DNA of 59,736 bases from DAOTWP01 sp034435675 (GCA_034435675.1 DAOTWP010000187.1:1-59736); one strand, 5' to 3'. Positions 32,144-40,720 are shown, numbered from the stretch's first letter. Notes: generated from the letters alone by a model not told the origin. Made by a program: numbers and translations.

Positions 32144-34645
32144 ATGACCAACCTGCAACAGCGCCTTGACGACCTGCGCCGCCAGCTTCAGCAGCTCACC
32201 GGCAACCCCGCGCTGCTGCCCACCCTGGAACGCGCCGCCCGTGACCTGCTGACCGACGCCAAAAACACCCCCTACGAAAGCGCGGCACAGGCACTCTTTG
32301 CCGAACTGGCGCGGCTGAGCAACCCCACCTCGCCCTCGGCGGCTGCCGTGCGCGGACTGCTGCGCCGGGCGCGCATTCGCATCGAAATCGCTGGGGATGA
32401 TGACGATATTGACGAGGCGATTGATATTCTGGCGGAAGCGCTGGCAATGGCGGCGCAGAATGCCGAACACCCGGATGAAAATGTGATTGAACTGCTGCAG
32501 CAGGCAGGCGAACGCAGCCCGCACGCCCGCCAGCGGGTCAGTGACCTGTTCCTGCGCTATGGCGTCAGCGCCGCGCCGACCAGCAGCGAGGTGGGCGGGC
32601 AGGCAGACCCCGATGCACCCACTGATGCCGCGTCCCCCGGTCAGCCGCCGTTCCCCCCCACCTCCGCCGCGCCTACGCGCAGCACCGGTGAAGCCGCTGT
32701 ACCGCGTGTGCCGCCACCCATGCCGCCCGCCTACACCACCTCGGCAGGCTATCCCGCGCCGGAACGCGAACTGCAAAAACGCCAGACACAGACCGGCGAA
32801 CAGCGCACCGTGCGCCGCGATTTCGAGAGCAGCCCGGAAGCGGATGTACTGGTCTCTGAACTGACGCAAAGCTACTACGCGGGCGATTACCAGCAGACAG
32901 TGGATACCGCCAACCGCCTGCTCACCTTGCAGCCGGGCAACCCTACCGCGCTGGAATACCGCCAGAAAGCGGAGGACAACCTGATTCGCGGCGTCGTGCC
33001 CGACCACCGCATCCCGTTTGATGCGCGTGTCGCCTACAACCGCGCCAACTCGCTGGTGCGCGCAGGCAATTACGAGGACGCCGAACGCCTCTACCGCGAG
33101 GCGCGTGACCTGGCAGAGCGCAACGGCATTCTGAGCTGGAAAGATGCCGAACAGGCGCTGCTGGAAATCCAGGATTTGGCGCTGGCGCGTGAGATGATTA
33201 ACGAAGGCGACCGCCTGCTGGCAGCCGACAACTGGAACGAGGCGATCCGCCGCTACGAGGGCGCGCTGCGCGTTGTGCCCAATGACCCCAACGCCGAAGA
33301 ACGCATCGAAACGGTGCGGCGCATCCAGCAGGACGCCGAACAGACCTCGGTACAGTTGAGCACGCTCAGCGGCACCCTGGCGGATCAGGCAGCACAACTG
33401 CATGTGCTTCAGCAAACCCTGACCCGGCTGCGCCAGCGGCTGCCCAACAGCCAGCGCATTGCCGAATTGCAGCAGGTTTGCAACAACCGGCTGGCGGGCA
33501 TCAAGACGCAGCTTCACGATCAGGCACAGGCGGCATACCTGCGCGCCAAGAATGCCCTCAGCCTTGAGGAACGGGTGGAACTGACCGGCGACGCGCTGAA
33601 ACTGCTCGAACTGGCGGCAGAACTCGACCCCGGCGACAGCCAGCTCACCGGGCTGCTGCTGGAAGCGCGTACATCTGCCAGCGAAATGGGGCGGGCGCGG
33701 CAGGTGATTGAGCGGGCGGCGGCGCTGATCGCGCAGAATTTCGACAACGAACTTTCGCAGGCGCGTTCGATGCTGGCGGGCTTGCGCGAATATGCGCAGG
33801 ACGAACGCTACCGCGTCGTCGTCAATGACCTGATGCTGCGCTATGTGGAGCGCGCCGAAATCGCCATCGAGGAACGCGATTTGCAGGAAGCGGATGCCTG
33901 GGTGCAGATGCTGCGTGACGAGCCGTTCCGCATTCTGGGACGCCGCGCCGAGATCCAGCGCGTGGACAATGAACTGCGCCGCCTGCGCCGCCGTTCGCGC
34001 ACGCTGGTGCTGGCAGTCGTTAGCATCGTGCTGCTGATCGCCATTGCCGCCTGTGCGCTGACCAGCAGTACCTGGATTCCGGCGGTTGCAATGGTGGTCA
34101 ACCCGCCCAGCGCCACGCCCAGCCTGACACCCAGCATCACCCCGACGGCGAGTGACACGCCGACACCGAGCAGCACACCCACCGCCAGCGAAACGCCAAC
34201 GTCAACGGTGACGCCTTCGCCCACTCCCACGGCAACCAGCACGGCGACCTACACGGCAACGCCCACCGCGACGAGTACACCGACGGATACCGCCACGCCC
34301 ACCGCGACCAGCACGCCCAGCAGCACGCCCACCCCCAGCGACACGCCCACCGCGACACTGACGCCGAGCATCACGCCGACGCGCCCGGTAATCTGCCAGG
34401 TGGTCCCGGTGGCAGGCAGCGGCGCGAATGTGCGCGAAGACCGCACGACCGGCTCACGTGCGCTTGCTGTGGCGCCGCAGGGCACCGTGCTGGATGTGCT
34501 GCGCATCGAGACGGGCATCACCGACGGGCTGACGTGGTATCTGGTGCGCTTTGGCAGCAACGAGGTGCAGATTCAGGGCTGGGTGCGCATTGACACGATC
34601 CAGCAGAGCGCGACCAACCCCTGCCCGCCCCTGCCAGGGGGTTAG
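32144..34645 (+). CDS. TPR-like membrane protein with Thr/Pro linker and C-terminal SH3b domain
   Basis: An 833-residue protein. Residues 1-150 are helical, followed by a Pro-rich spacer. Residues 240-600 form TPR-like and coiled-coil repeats (AYNRANSLVRAGNYEDAERL, EAIRRYEGALRVVPNDPN). A single membrane helix lies near 622-650 (LVLAVVSIVLLIAIAACALT). After it an extracellular linker of about 85 residues of TPS/TPT repeats leads to an SH3b domain (GANVREDRTTGSRAL, GWVRIDTIQQ). The long part should be cytoplasmic and the SH3b domain should reach the cell wall. ATG 32144 follows AAGGA. The linker and SH3b resemble those of the protein at 3568-5634. Confidence 0.9.
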   Translation: MTNLQQRLDDLRRQLQQLTGNPALLPTLERAARDLLTDAKNTPYESAAQALFAELARLSNPTSPSAAAVRGLLRRARIRIEIAGDDDDIDEAIDILAEALAMAAQNAEHPDENVIELLQQAGERSPHARQRVSDLFLRYGVSAAPTSSEVGGQADPDAPTDAASPGQPPFPPTSAAPTRSTGEAAVPRVPPPMPPAYTTSAGYPAPERELQKRQTQTGEQRTVRRDFESSPEADVLVSELTQSYYAGDYQQTVDTANRLLTLQPGNPTALEYRQKAEDNLIRGVVPDHRIPFDARVAYNRANSLVRAGNYEDAERLYREARDLAERNGILSWKDAEQALLEIQDLALAREMINEGDRLLAADNWNEAIRRYEGALRVVPNDPNAEERIETVRRIQQDAEQTSVQLSTLSGTLADQAAQLHVLQQTLTRLRQRLPNSQRIAELQQVCNNRLAGIKTQLHDQAQAAYLRAKNALSLEERVELTGDALKLLELAAELDPGDSQLTGLLLEARTSASEMGRARQVIERAAALIAQNFDNELSQARSMLAGLREYAQDERYRVVVNDLMLRYVERAEIAIEERDLQEADAWVQMLRDEPFRILGRRAEIQRVDNELRRLRRRSRTLVLAVVSIVLLIAIAACALTSSTWIPAVAMVVNPPSATPSLTPSITPTASDTPTPSSTPTASETPTSTVTPSPTPTATSTATYTATPTATSTPTDTATPTATSTPSSTPTPSDTPTATLTPSITPTRPVICQVVPVAGSGANVREDRTTGSRALAVAPQGTVLDVLRIETGITDGLTWYLVRFGSNEVQIQGWVRIDTIQQSATNPCPPLPGG

Positions 34646-34781
34646 GCATGTCGGATTGTTTGGGGGTCAATATATTCGCCTGAAAACATGGGCTGTGCTG
34701 TGATCGAGGGTAACATTATTGGGGGTCAGCAAGTGAAGGCGCCCACACCGCCCTGCCCGTAGATAAAATACCTGTCATGCG

Positions 34782-34925
34782 ATCCTTGACGGTCAGATTG
34801 AACGGACGAACGTCGAGATTGACGCGCTGGTGTATGCGCTGTACGGGCTGGCGGAGGACGAAATTCGCGTGGTGGCGGGGGTGCTGGGTCTGTTGGCGTG
34901 GGCGGCATCGCCAAGGGGAGCGTAG
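34782..34925 (+). pseudogene. Relic of a methylase-type C-terminal tail, copy 1
   Basis: A frame without a start codon encodes about 47 residues, including IERTNVEIDALVYALYGLAE and DEIRVVAG, ending in TAG. The pattern IDxLVYxLYGLxxxEI is common at the C-termini of type II restriction-modification and related N6-adenine methylases. No catalytic part remains. A second relic lies on the other side of the transposase gene. Confidence 0.6.
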
Positions 34926-35107
34926 GGGCGGACTAAGCGCAGCGCATGTCCGCCCTTGCCTGGTGTACAAAATCTGGATCATTAATGCATGATTTAGCAG
35001 CGGGCGGACATGCGGTTGCCGATGATCTTTCGAGTAATCTCCTACACGACAGGCAACCTTAGTCCGCACCCTACACACCTCACGATATCCCGTAGGGTAC
35101 GGACTAA
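34922..35107. repeat. Cluster of GTCCG palindromes, candidate REP sequences
   Basis: The motif GTAGGG(N)2CGGACTAA occurs at 34922-34937 and 35092-35107 and inverted at 35059-35074. The last two form a 16-bp hairpin with one mismatch. GCATGTCCGCCC (34944-34955) also pairs perfectly with GGGCGGACATGC (35002-35013). The dense palindromes directly upstream of a REP-associated transposase suggest its substrates. No gene lies in 34926-35216. Confidence 0.7.
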
Positions 35108-35216
35108 AGGCGCAGTCGCAGATGGCAACACACGGTAAATGTTGGCGCGCCCGCCGAGCGTAGCCGTCCGCCCTGCGCAAAGGATGTAAAATTAATACAA
35201 ATACAGGAACAAACCC

Positions 35217-35711
35217 ATGTCCCACAATCCCCACAGCGCGCCCCGCAAATCTCCACGATTGATGGGCTACGATTATGCACAAGAAGGCGCCTATTTTGTG
35301 ACAATTTGCGTGCAGCATCGTTTGGCGCTGTTTGGTGAAATACGAGAACAGCAAATGTGCATGAATGCCGCGGGGCAAATGATCGCCGCGCGATGGCTGG
35401 AAATTCCAGAACACTACCCAAACGCTGAACCCGATTTGTTCGTTGTGATGCCCAATCACATGCACGGGATCGTCGTGATTGCCGAACACCAACAGGTAGC
35501 CCTATCGCGTTTGCTACAATGGTTCAAAACGATGACCACAACAGACTACATTCGTGGGGTCAAAAATGAGCATTGGCAGCCCTTCACGGGCAAATTGTGG
35601 CAGCGCAGTTTCAATGACCGCATCCTTCGCAACGAAAGGGAATTGAACATTCGCCGCGAATATATCCTCAACAATCCTGCACGGTGGACAGAGGATGAAT
35701 TTTATGGTTAG
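35217..35711 (+). CDS. REP-associated tyrosine transposase (RAYT, IS200-like)
   Basis: A 164-residue single-strand DNA nuclease of the Y1/HUH class. The HUH pair is His81 and His83 in VVMPNHMHGIVVI, and the probable catalytic tyrosine is Tyr149 in RREYILNNP. LWQRSFNDRILRNERELN is characteristic of REP-associated enzymes, which cut and spread palindromic REP sequences in trans and are usually single-copy genes kept by the host. Imperfect palindromes lie upstream, and no flanking insertion-sequence ends are seen. ACAGGAACAAACCC precedes the ATG. Its TAG stop is in frame with the second relic. The gene looks intact. Confidence 0.92.
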   Translation: MSHNPHSAPRKSPRLMGYDYAQEGAYFVTICVQHRLALFGEIREQQMCMNAAGQMIAARWLEIPEHYPNAEPDLFVVMPNHMHGIVVIAEHQQVALSRLLQWFKTMTTTDYIRGVKNEHWQPFTGKLWQRSFNDRILRNERELNIRREYILNNPARWTEDEFYG

Positions 35712-35876
35712 CGCCGCAGTGTCCTCGACATGGAGATCGAACGGACGGGCGTCGAGATTGTCGCGCTGGTGTGCGAGTTGTATGGGCTGCCGGACGCAGA
35801 GATTGCGAAAGTAGCGGGGCGCTGGTCCCATCCCCATAAACAGGTAACCCTGTGGAACGCCGCACAGCAGCGTTGA
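35712..35876 (+). pseudogene. Relic of a methylase-type C-terminal tail, copy 2
   Basis: Directly after and in frame with the transposase stop codon, the sequence encodes LDMEIERTGVEIVALVCELY, GLPDAEIAKVAGRW and more before TGA. It aligns with the relic at 34782-34925 over about 35 residues (IERTxVEIxALVxxLYGL). No start codon or ribosome site is present. Confidence 0.6.
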
Positions 35877-35904
35877 TGTGGCGCAGGGGCTTGCAGGGCG
35901 GGCG

Positions 35905-36276
35905 TTACTCGCCGTGCTGGTGGACACCCAGTGCGCGCTCGACATCCAGCACGAACAGCACGCCGTTGTTGGGCAGTTTCAAGTCACCCAGCACACTTTC
36001 TGCCGCAGCAATCAGGGGGTCTACAAGTTCATCCGGCACTACTGAGATGATCGTCTCGCTGCTGTGTTCGCGGCTGCGCAGCACATGAATCATCGCGTCC
36101 GCCATCGACACGACCATACGCGGCAGTTCGACCACACCGCCGCGAACATCTTGCTGCAAGCGGTACAGCCCGTGGCTGGGGATGATCGTCAGCCCCGGTG
36201 CGCCGGTCTTTTGCCACGCTTCCGCAACCTCAACACCCTTTTCCAATCGCGCTGTAATCAACAGTAGCAGTTTCAT
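35905..36276 (-). CDS. PII-like signalling protein
   Basis: A 123-residue protein starting MKLLLLITARLEKGVEVAEA, with PGLTIIPSHGLYRLQQD and a late NNGVLFVLDVERALGV. The beta-alpha-beta ferredoxin-like pattern with early KxxxxI and GxxGxT-type segments matches the GlnB-like superfamily. It lacks the conserved T-loop tyrosine, so it is PII-like rather than GlnB. Such proteins usually bind adenyl nucleotides and control a neighbouring transporter. It is the last gene after a CPA2 antiporter on the same strand, with 84 bp between them. ATG 36276 follows GAGGGC. Confidence 0.8.
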   Translation of the reverse strand: MKLLLLITARLEKGVEVAEAWQKTGAPGLTIIPSHGLYRLQQDVRGGVVELPRMVVSMADAMIHVLRSREHSSETIISVVPDELVDPLIAAAESVLGDLKLPNNGVLFVLDVERALGVHQHGE

Positions 36277-36325
36277 CAACAATGCCCTCAAAATCTGTTA
36301 TAGTCTTTTTGGCTGCATTTGCAGC

Positions 36326-36354
36326 GGCACACAAAGCCTGCGCCGCTGTGTGCC
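36326..36354. promoter_or_regulatory. Hairpin between antiporter and PII-like genes
   Basis: GGCACACA (36326-36333) pairs with TGTGTGCC (36347-36354). A smaller GCTGCA / TGCAGC hairpin and a TATAAC box (a possible internal promoter) follow on the minus strand. It could reduce read-through into the PII-like gene. Confidence 0.4.
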
Positions 36355-36360
36355 AGCGCC

Positions 36361-37782
36361 TCAGGTGGCGCTGCGCCCTGTCTCCAGCATATCCCGAAAC
36401 ACCCAGCGCACCAGCGGCGGGGTCAGCACGGTGGTCAGCAGAATCACCATAAACAGCGCCGAAAACAGCGGTGTATCCGCGCTGAAGACACCGCTGCTGA
36501 TACCCAGCGCCGCGATAATCAAGCCGACTTCGCCGCGGGAAATCATGCAAATGCCCAGCCGCAGCGCCTCCGCACGGTTGAAGCCGCCCCAGTACGCCCC
36601 CAGACCACAGCCGGCAATCTTGGAAACCACCGCCGCCAGCAGCAGCAGCACCGTCAGCCAGACGGCATCCAGCGGGAACGAGCGCAGGTCGGTTTGCAGC
36701 CCCACGCTGACAAAAAAGATCGGCACGAGAAAGGTATAGGCGATATTCTCAACGCTGCTCAGAATGCGGTCACGCGCGGTGTCGTTCGCCCGGCTGATAC
36801 CGACCCCGGCGAGAAATGCGCCGGTGATTGCCGCCACGCCGCCCAGTTCTTCCGCCGCCCAGCCAAATGTCAGCGCCAGCACCAGCGCCCACGCCGCCAG
36901 CCCGCCGGTTTGCACAATTCGCGGCTGGCGCGACATCCAGTTAATCACCCGCGGAATTACAACCCATGCCAGCACAGTGCCAGCGGTCAGAAACAGCGCC
37001 ATGCGCACCAGCGTCAGCAGAATCTCGCCAAAGCCCTGCGCGTCGACGCCGCCGCTGGTCAGCACCACCGTGATCGAAACCAGCAGAATCGCCAGCACAT
37101 CGTCCACCAGCGCCGTTGCCAGCAGGGCGTTGCCCTCTTTGGTTTGCAGCACATTCAGTTCCAGCAGCACCTGCGCGGAAATGCTCACCGAGGTTGCCGC
37201 CAGCACCACCCCGGCGAACAACGCGGGAGCTGCGTCACCGACGAACAGCCACGCAATCAGTCCACCCAGCAGCACCGGCAGCAGCGCGCCCAGCGTGCCC
37301 GCCAGCAGCGCCACCCGCGCCCGCTTGAGCAGTTCTTCGATATGCACTTCCAGCCCGACGATGAACATCAGCAGCAGCACGCCCAACTGCGCCAGTTCCT
37401 CAACGATCACTTCCAGCCGCGCCCCGTGCAGAATCGGCAGTTCCAGCAGGTTAATCAGCGTGGGACCCAGCACCAGCCCGACCAGCAGTTCCGCCAGTAC
37501 ACGCGGCTGCCCCAGGCGGCGCGCCAGCGTGCCCGCCATGCGCGAGGCGGCAATAATGACAGCCAGCACCAGGAACGATGGAACATACGGGGGTTCTGGC
37601 TCGGTTTCCGCTTCGGCGTGGGCAGCTTGCGCCTGAGATTCGGCTGCCGGGGTGCCTTCCGGTTCAGGGGTAATCTCAGCCTGCCCCGCCGCAGGGACAG
37701 TGGCAGCGGCGAGGAGCAAACACCACAGCAGCAGCAGCGCCCCGACCCAGCGGCGTGTGGCGCGCCGGCTCAAACGGGTCAT
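36361..37782 (-). CDS. CPA2-family cation:proton antiporter
   Basis: A 473-residue membrane protein. A signal-like N-terminus (LLLLWCLLLAAATVPAAG) is followed by a charged extracellular stretch (TPEPEGTPAAESQ) and then about twelve membrane helices. Key motifs are LAELLVGLVLGPTLINLL, LLMFIVGLEVHIEELL, the ion-binding ALVDDVLAILL, and ISRGEVGLIIAALG. The Asp-Asp pair suggests an electrogenic Na+(K+)/H+ exchanger rather than a Kef channel, and no RCK domain is present. ATG 37782 is 1 bp after the preceding gene's TGA, with GAAGG upstream. The operon also contains a secreted protein and a PII-like protein. Confidence 0.92.
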   Translation of the reverse strand: MTRLSRRATRRWVGALLLLWCLLLAAATVPAAGQAEITPEPEGTPAAESQAQAAHAEAETEPEPPYVPSFLVLAVIIAASRMAGTLARRLGQPRVLAELLVGLVLGPTLINLLELPILHGARLEVIVEELAQLGVLLLMFIVGLEVHIEELLKRARVALLAGTLGALLPVLLGGLIAWLFVGDAAPALFAGVVLAATSVSISAQVLLELNVLQTKEGNALLATALVDDVLAILLVSITVVLTSGGVDAQGFGEILLTLVRMALFLTAGTVLAWVVIPRVINWMSRQPRIVQTGGLAAWALVLALTFGWAAEELGGVAAITGAFLAGVGISRANDTARDRILSSVENIAYTFLVPIFFVSVGLQTDLRSFPLDAVWLTVLLLLAAVVSKIAGCGLGAYWGGFNRAEALRLGICMISRGEVGLIIAALGISSGVFSADTPLFSALFMVILLTTVLTPPLVRWVFRDMLETGRSAT

Positions 37783-37783
37783 C

Positions 37784-38710
37784 TCATTCGCCTTCAGCAG
37801 GGGCGCTGATGCCGATTTCAGCGCCGAAGTCATACAACACCACCGACGAGTCGACGCGCTGCGTCAGGGTCAGCGCAGCGTCGGTGTTCAGCGGCGGGAT
37901 AATGCCCGCATTGGTGCGTGTGGTCATGTTTACCTGGTGGATTAAGCCGTCCTCGCCACCCACCCACACGCGCAGCACAATCTCGGTGCGCTGGTCGCCC
38001 AGCCCAAACAGGCTGGTATCGCGCAGCGCCGTCACCATTCCACTGAGCAGCGCCCCGTCACCCAGCCCGGTGTTTGCCAGTGCATCAGCGCTCGCCCGCA
38101 CGGTGAAGACCCGCATCGCCTGCCCATTGAGCGTGTCGCCCGCGCCTTCGTTGATGCCCAGCACGGTGTCCGCATTGAGCGTCGGGAAAATCATCACCTG
38201 ATGGAAGGACAGCAGCACCCGCGCCGCGTCGTCATCCGGCAGATCGCCCGGCTGCTGCCAACCCTGGGGCAGCGGTGCGGCGCTGGCTTCCGGCGCGCTG
38301 AACCGGACATAGGTTTCTGCTTCCAGCAGGCGCACGTCAGCAAGCAGGGTGCTGCTGTATTCTGTGGCGCCAACCGTCAGAACGAGACTCTGCCGCGTGG
38401 TGGTGGCGGCAAGCAGGCTGTCCCCCGCCAGCACGTAATCGCCTTTGCTCTCCTGCAAAATGCGCTGCTGTGCCTGCACCGCGCCGCGCCCGCTGCCCCC
38501 GGCGAGTGTCTGCGACACCTCGACACTGACCAGCGTGCGCAAGCTGCCCGCCGCCAGAGTGTTGTCATACGCTGTGCTGACGACTGCCAGCAATGCCTGC
38601 GCTTCGGCACTCAGCCCGCCGTCCTGGGCGGCAGCCGGGAACTTGCTGCCCCCGCCGAACGTCAAGAACACAAGCGCGGTTACCAGCCCTATCCATTTGG
38701 AACGACCCAT
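37784..38710 (-). CDS. Secreted protein of unknown function in the antiporter operon
   Basis: A 308-residue protein with a signal peptide (MGRSKWIGLVTALVFLTFGG, cleavage after AAAQ). The mature part has long alternating beta-strands (RTEIVLRVWVGGEDGLIHQV, LTLTQRVDSSVVLYDFGAEI), recalling LolA/LppX-like lipid-binding folds, a tentative impression. No lipobox is seen. It is the first gene of a three-gene operon with antiporter and PII-like protein, with its own promoter at 38750-38779. AAGGAG precedes the ATG. A role tied to ion transport or envelope stress is possible but unproven. Confidence 0.85.
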   Translation of the reverse strand: MGRSKWIGLVTALVFLTFGGGSKFPAAAQDGGLSAEAQALLAVVSTAYDNTLAAGSLRTLVSVEVSQTLAGGSGRGAVQAQQRILQESKGDYVLAGDSLLAATTTRQSLVLTVGATEYSSTLLADVRLLEAETYVRFSAPEASAAPLPQGWQQPGDLPDDDAARVLLSFHQVMIFPTLNADTVLGINEGAGDTLNGQAMRVFTVRASADALANTGLGDGALLSGMVTALRDTSLFGLGDQRTEIVLRVWVGGEDGLIHQVNMTTRTNAGIIPPLNTDAALTLTQRVDSSVVLYDFGAEIGISAPAEGE

Positions 38711-38749
38711 CGCAGGACTCCTTGTGAATTCGTCAGCTCCACGCGCCCC

Positions 38750-38779
38750 ATTTTACGCTTAAGCGGCGTATCTTGCCAA
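38750..38779 (-). promoter_or_regulatory. Promoter of the antiporter/PII-like operon
   Basis: On the minus strand TTGGCA (38774-38779) and TAAAAT (38750-38755) are 18 bases apart, both close to consensus. Confidence 0.65.
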
Positions 38780-38831
38780 CACACGCTATAATTTACTTGA
38801 ATGGGAGCTTGATAATTAAAGGTTCTTGCAA

Positions 38832-39275
38832 ATGTTGGGGCATTATTACGTGGTCAATGTCGAAGCGGCGATTTTTAAGGATGGGCGTTACCTGCTCGTC
38901 CGGCGGGGACCGGCAGAAACACACGCCGCCGGAACGCTGAGCCTGGTGGGCGGCAAGGTTGAGGCAAAAGACGGGACAATGCTGTTTGAAGGCGAACTGC
39001 GCCGTGAAGTTAAAGAAGAGGTCGGCATTGATCTGGGCAAAGAGATGGTCTACATCGAAAGCAAGGCATTTCTTGCGGAAGATGGCGATCCTGTGGTAGA
39101 TGTTGTATTTTTATGTCGTTATATTGGCGGCAAAGTGCGGATCGTTGACCCTGGCGAGGTATCCGAAATCCGCTGGCTGACTGCATCAGAGGTGCAGCTG
39201 CATCCCGATGCGCCACCATGGACGCGGCGCAGTGTCGAAATGGCTGAACATCAGCGCTGCATGCGTGGCTGGTAA
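38832..39275 (+). CDS. Nudix hydrolase
   Basis: A 147-residue hydrolase. The Nudix box is GGKVEAKDGTMLFEGELRREVKEEVGI, slightly longer than usual between the first Gly and Glu, with REVKEEVG intact. The N-terminal strand reads YVVNVEAAIFKDGRYLLVRR. Substrates cannot be told; MutT-type or NADH/ADP-ribose-type are possible. ATG 38832 is preferred to the in-frame TTG at 38826. AAAGG lies at -12. A TATAAT at 38787-38792 is a possible -10 box. It is divergent from the antiporter operon. Confidence 0.9.
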   Translation: MLGHYYVVNVEAAIFKDGRYLLVRRGPAETHAAGTLSLVGGKVEAKDGTMLFEGELRREVKEEVGIDLGKEMVYIESKAFLAEDGDPVVDVVFLCRYIGGKVRIVDPGEVSEIRWLTASEVQLHPDAPPWTRRSVEMAEHQRCMRGW

Positions 39276-39362
39276 TTTTTACAGACTTTATACTACTGTA
39301 CATAACATAATATTTACCTGTGCGGTATACTTGTACCACTTGAAATGAAAGGCAAGCATGAA

Positions 39363-39824
39363 ATGAACCAGATACGCCCCTGGCTGTACATCGGAAACTA
39401 CGCGGACTCACTGAATCTGGGGACCCTGGATATCGAAGGCATTACAGCGCTGCTGCAGCTTTCGTCTCCTGTGCGCTGGCCCGGCGTGGAAAGTCTCTAT
39501 CTGCGCCTGCGCGACGGAATGCCGATTCCCAAGGAACAACTCGCTGAGTGCGTCCGCTTTGTGCGGCAGCAGAAAGCGCTGGACAAGAAAGTCCTCGTCG
39601 CCTGTGGCGCAGGAATCAGCCGCTCTGCCGCTGTCTGCATCGCCGTGCTGCACGAAGAAGAAGGGTTAGGGCTGCTGGACGCCTATCGTGTGATTCATGC
39701 GGCACATCCCTTCGCCTTCCCGCATCCGGAATTCTGGAAGTCGCTGGCAGCGTATTACAAAGCGCCGGAAAACTTGCAGCAGATCTGGGATGCAGTGCGT
39801 GAGATTCATCACGACACGGACTAA
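39363..39824 (+). CDS. Dual-specificity protein phosphatase
   Basis: A 153-residue phosphatase. The N-terminus QIRPWLYIGNYADSLNL is typical of dual-specificity phosphatases. The signature loop is VACGAGISRSAAV, which provides the catalytic cysteine and arginine (Cx5R). The general acid is probably an aspartate in the preceding LRLRDGMP. It should dephosphorylate Tyr/Ser/Thr residues on proteins or a small phosphorylated molecule. ATG 39363 fits the family start; an in-frame ATG at 39345 adds six residues. The region 39276-39340 is AT-rich with TATACT boxes, probably the promoter. Confidence 0.93.
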   Translation: MNQIRPWLYIGNYADSLNLGTLDIEGITALLQLSSPVRWPGVESLYLRLRDGMPIPKEQLAECVRFVRQQKALDKKVLVACGAGISRSAAVCIAVLHEEEGLGLLDAYRVIHAAHPFAFPHPEFWKSLAAYYKAPENLQQIWDAVREIHHDTD

Positions 39825-39906
39825 TGCACGCTTTTCGTTTGCCTGCTACTGACTAATAGATCAGTCTGGCGATTTAACTCAACCAGACCTATTCATGCTA
39901 ATAATC

Positions 39907-39941
39907 CTTTCTGGCACGATTCTACTTCCAGTGCCAGAAAG
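39907..39941. terminator. Perfect 11-bp stem between convergent genes
   Basis: CTTTCTGGCAC pairs with GTGCCAGAAAG around a 13-base loop. It sits between the convergent phosphatase and HEAT-like genes. Neither side has a proper T-run, so a bidirectional terminator or a recycled element is a guess. Confidence 0.5.
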
Positions 39942-40021
39942 CCAGCAGGCACGGAACAACGCTGCGGACAGACAAACCGCCCTACACAGCAGCCGTCTTT
40001 GCTGCCCAACAGACGCTCTGG

Positions 40022-40591
40022 TTAGCTATCACCGGCATTGAATCTGCTGCCGGGGTGTAGTTTGCGCTGCCACGCAGCAGCAGCGGCGGCGGCGGTGGGG
40101 TGTTCCAGCTTGCGCAGGCTGCGGTAAGCCTGCCCGCTCACCGCTGGATCCGGTGCGTCGTGCGCGTCCAGCTCTAGCGCATCAATCAATGCCAGCAGCA
40201 CGGCATCGGTTTCGCGCCCAACCACGCCCAGCGCCCAGGCAGCATTGGCGCGGGCGGTGCTGCTCAGGCTGCTGTTGAGCACATCCACCAGTGCATCGAG
40301 CGCCTCGTCCCCCACCAGCGAGCGCGGCATATTGCCCTGTATGTTTTCAGGATACGCCAGGTAAATCAGCCCGGCAGCCGCCTCAATTCCAGCATCGCCG
40401 GGTTGTGCCAGCGCCAGCTTGAGCACCTCGACCTCGGCGTGCTGCCGCCGTGCCAGTTGGGGCAGGTGGTGCAGCAGCCGGCGCAGCGCGTCGCCGGGGC
40501 TGTCTGTTGCCTCGCTGTGCTCCTGGTGTTTCGGTTCGTCATCCCTATCGTGGAAATCATCCGGTTCGGAAAACTGCTGGTCATCGTGCAT
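40022..40591 (-). CDS. HEAT-repeat-like protein
   Basis: A 189-residue soluble protein. The first 50 residues are acidic and disordered (SEPDDFHDRDDEPKHQEHSE). The remainder is helical with HEAT-type repeats (EALDALVDVLNSSLSSTARA, NAAWALGVVGRETDAVLLAL). A lone GQAYRSLRKLEHP and an Ala-rich run follow. HEAT repeats bind other proteins; no partner is visible. ATG 40591 follows GGAG at seven bases. An ORF from 40618 lacks a better site. It is divergent from the permease-like gene. Confidence 0.82.
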   Translation of the reverse strand: MHDDQQFSEPDDFHDRDDEPKHQEHSEATDSPGDALRRLLHHLPQLARRQHAEVEVLKLALAQPGDAGIEAAAGLIYLAYPENIQGNMPRSLVGDEALDALVDVLNSSLSSTARANAAWALGVVGRETDAVLLALIDALELDAHDAPDPAVSGQAYRSLRKLEHPTAAAAAAAWQRKLHPGSRFNAGDS

Positions 40592-40651
40592 CGTTTGCTC
40601 CGCAGGTTCGCCGCACATTGCCGCTACTGCGCGAATTGTAACGCGAAAAAG

Positions 40652-40660
40652 TGCTATAAT
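40652..40660 (+). promoter_or_regulatory. Extended -10 promoter of the permease-like gene
   Basis: TGCTATAAT is a perfect extended -10 box (TATAAT at 40655-40660). TTGTAA is 13 bases upstream, too close to serve as a normal -35 box. Start codon 61 bases downstream. Confidence 0.55.
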
Positions 40661-40720
40661 GCTCCCGAATTTCGTACTGCCCTGTCATCATTACAATTGG
40701 CATGCTTTGCCTGGACTGTT

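Noticed and set aside
34777..34992. Open frame of 71 codons starting with ATG before the transposase
   Set aside because: Arg/Trp-rich out-of-frame reading of the methylase-tail relic, which is meaningful in the neighbouring frame.
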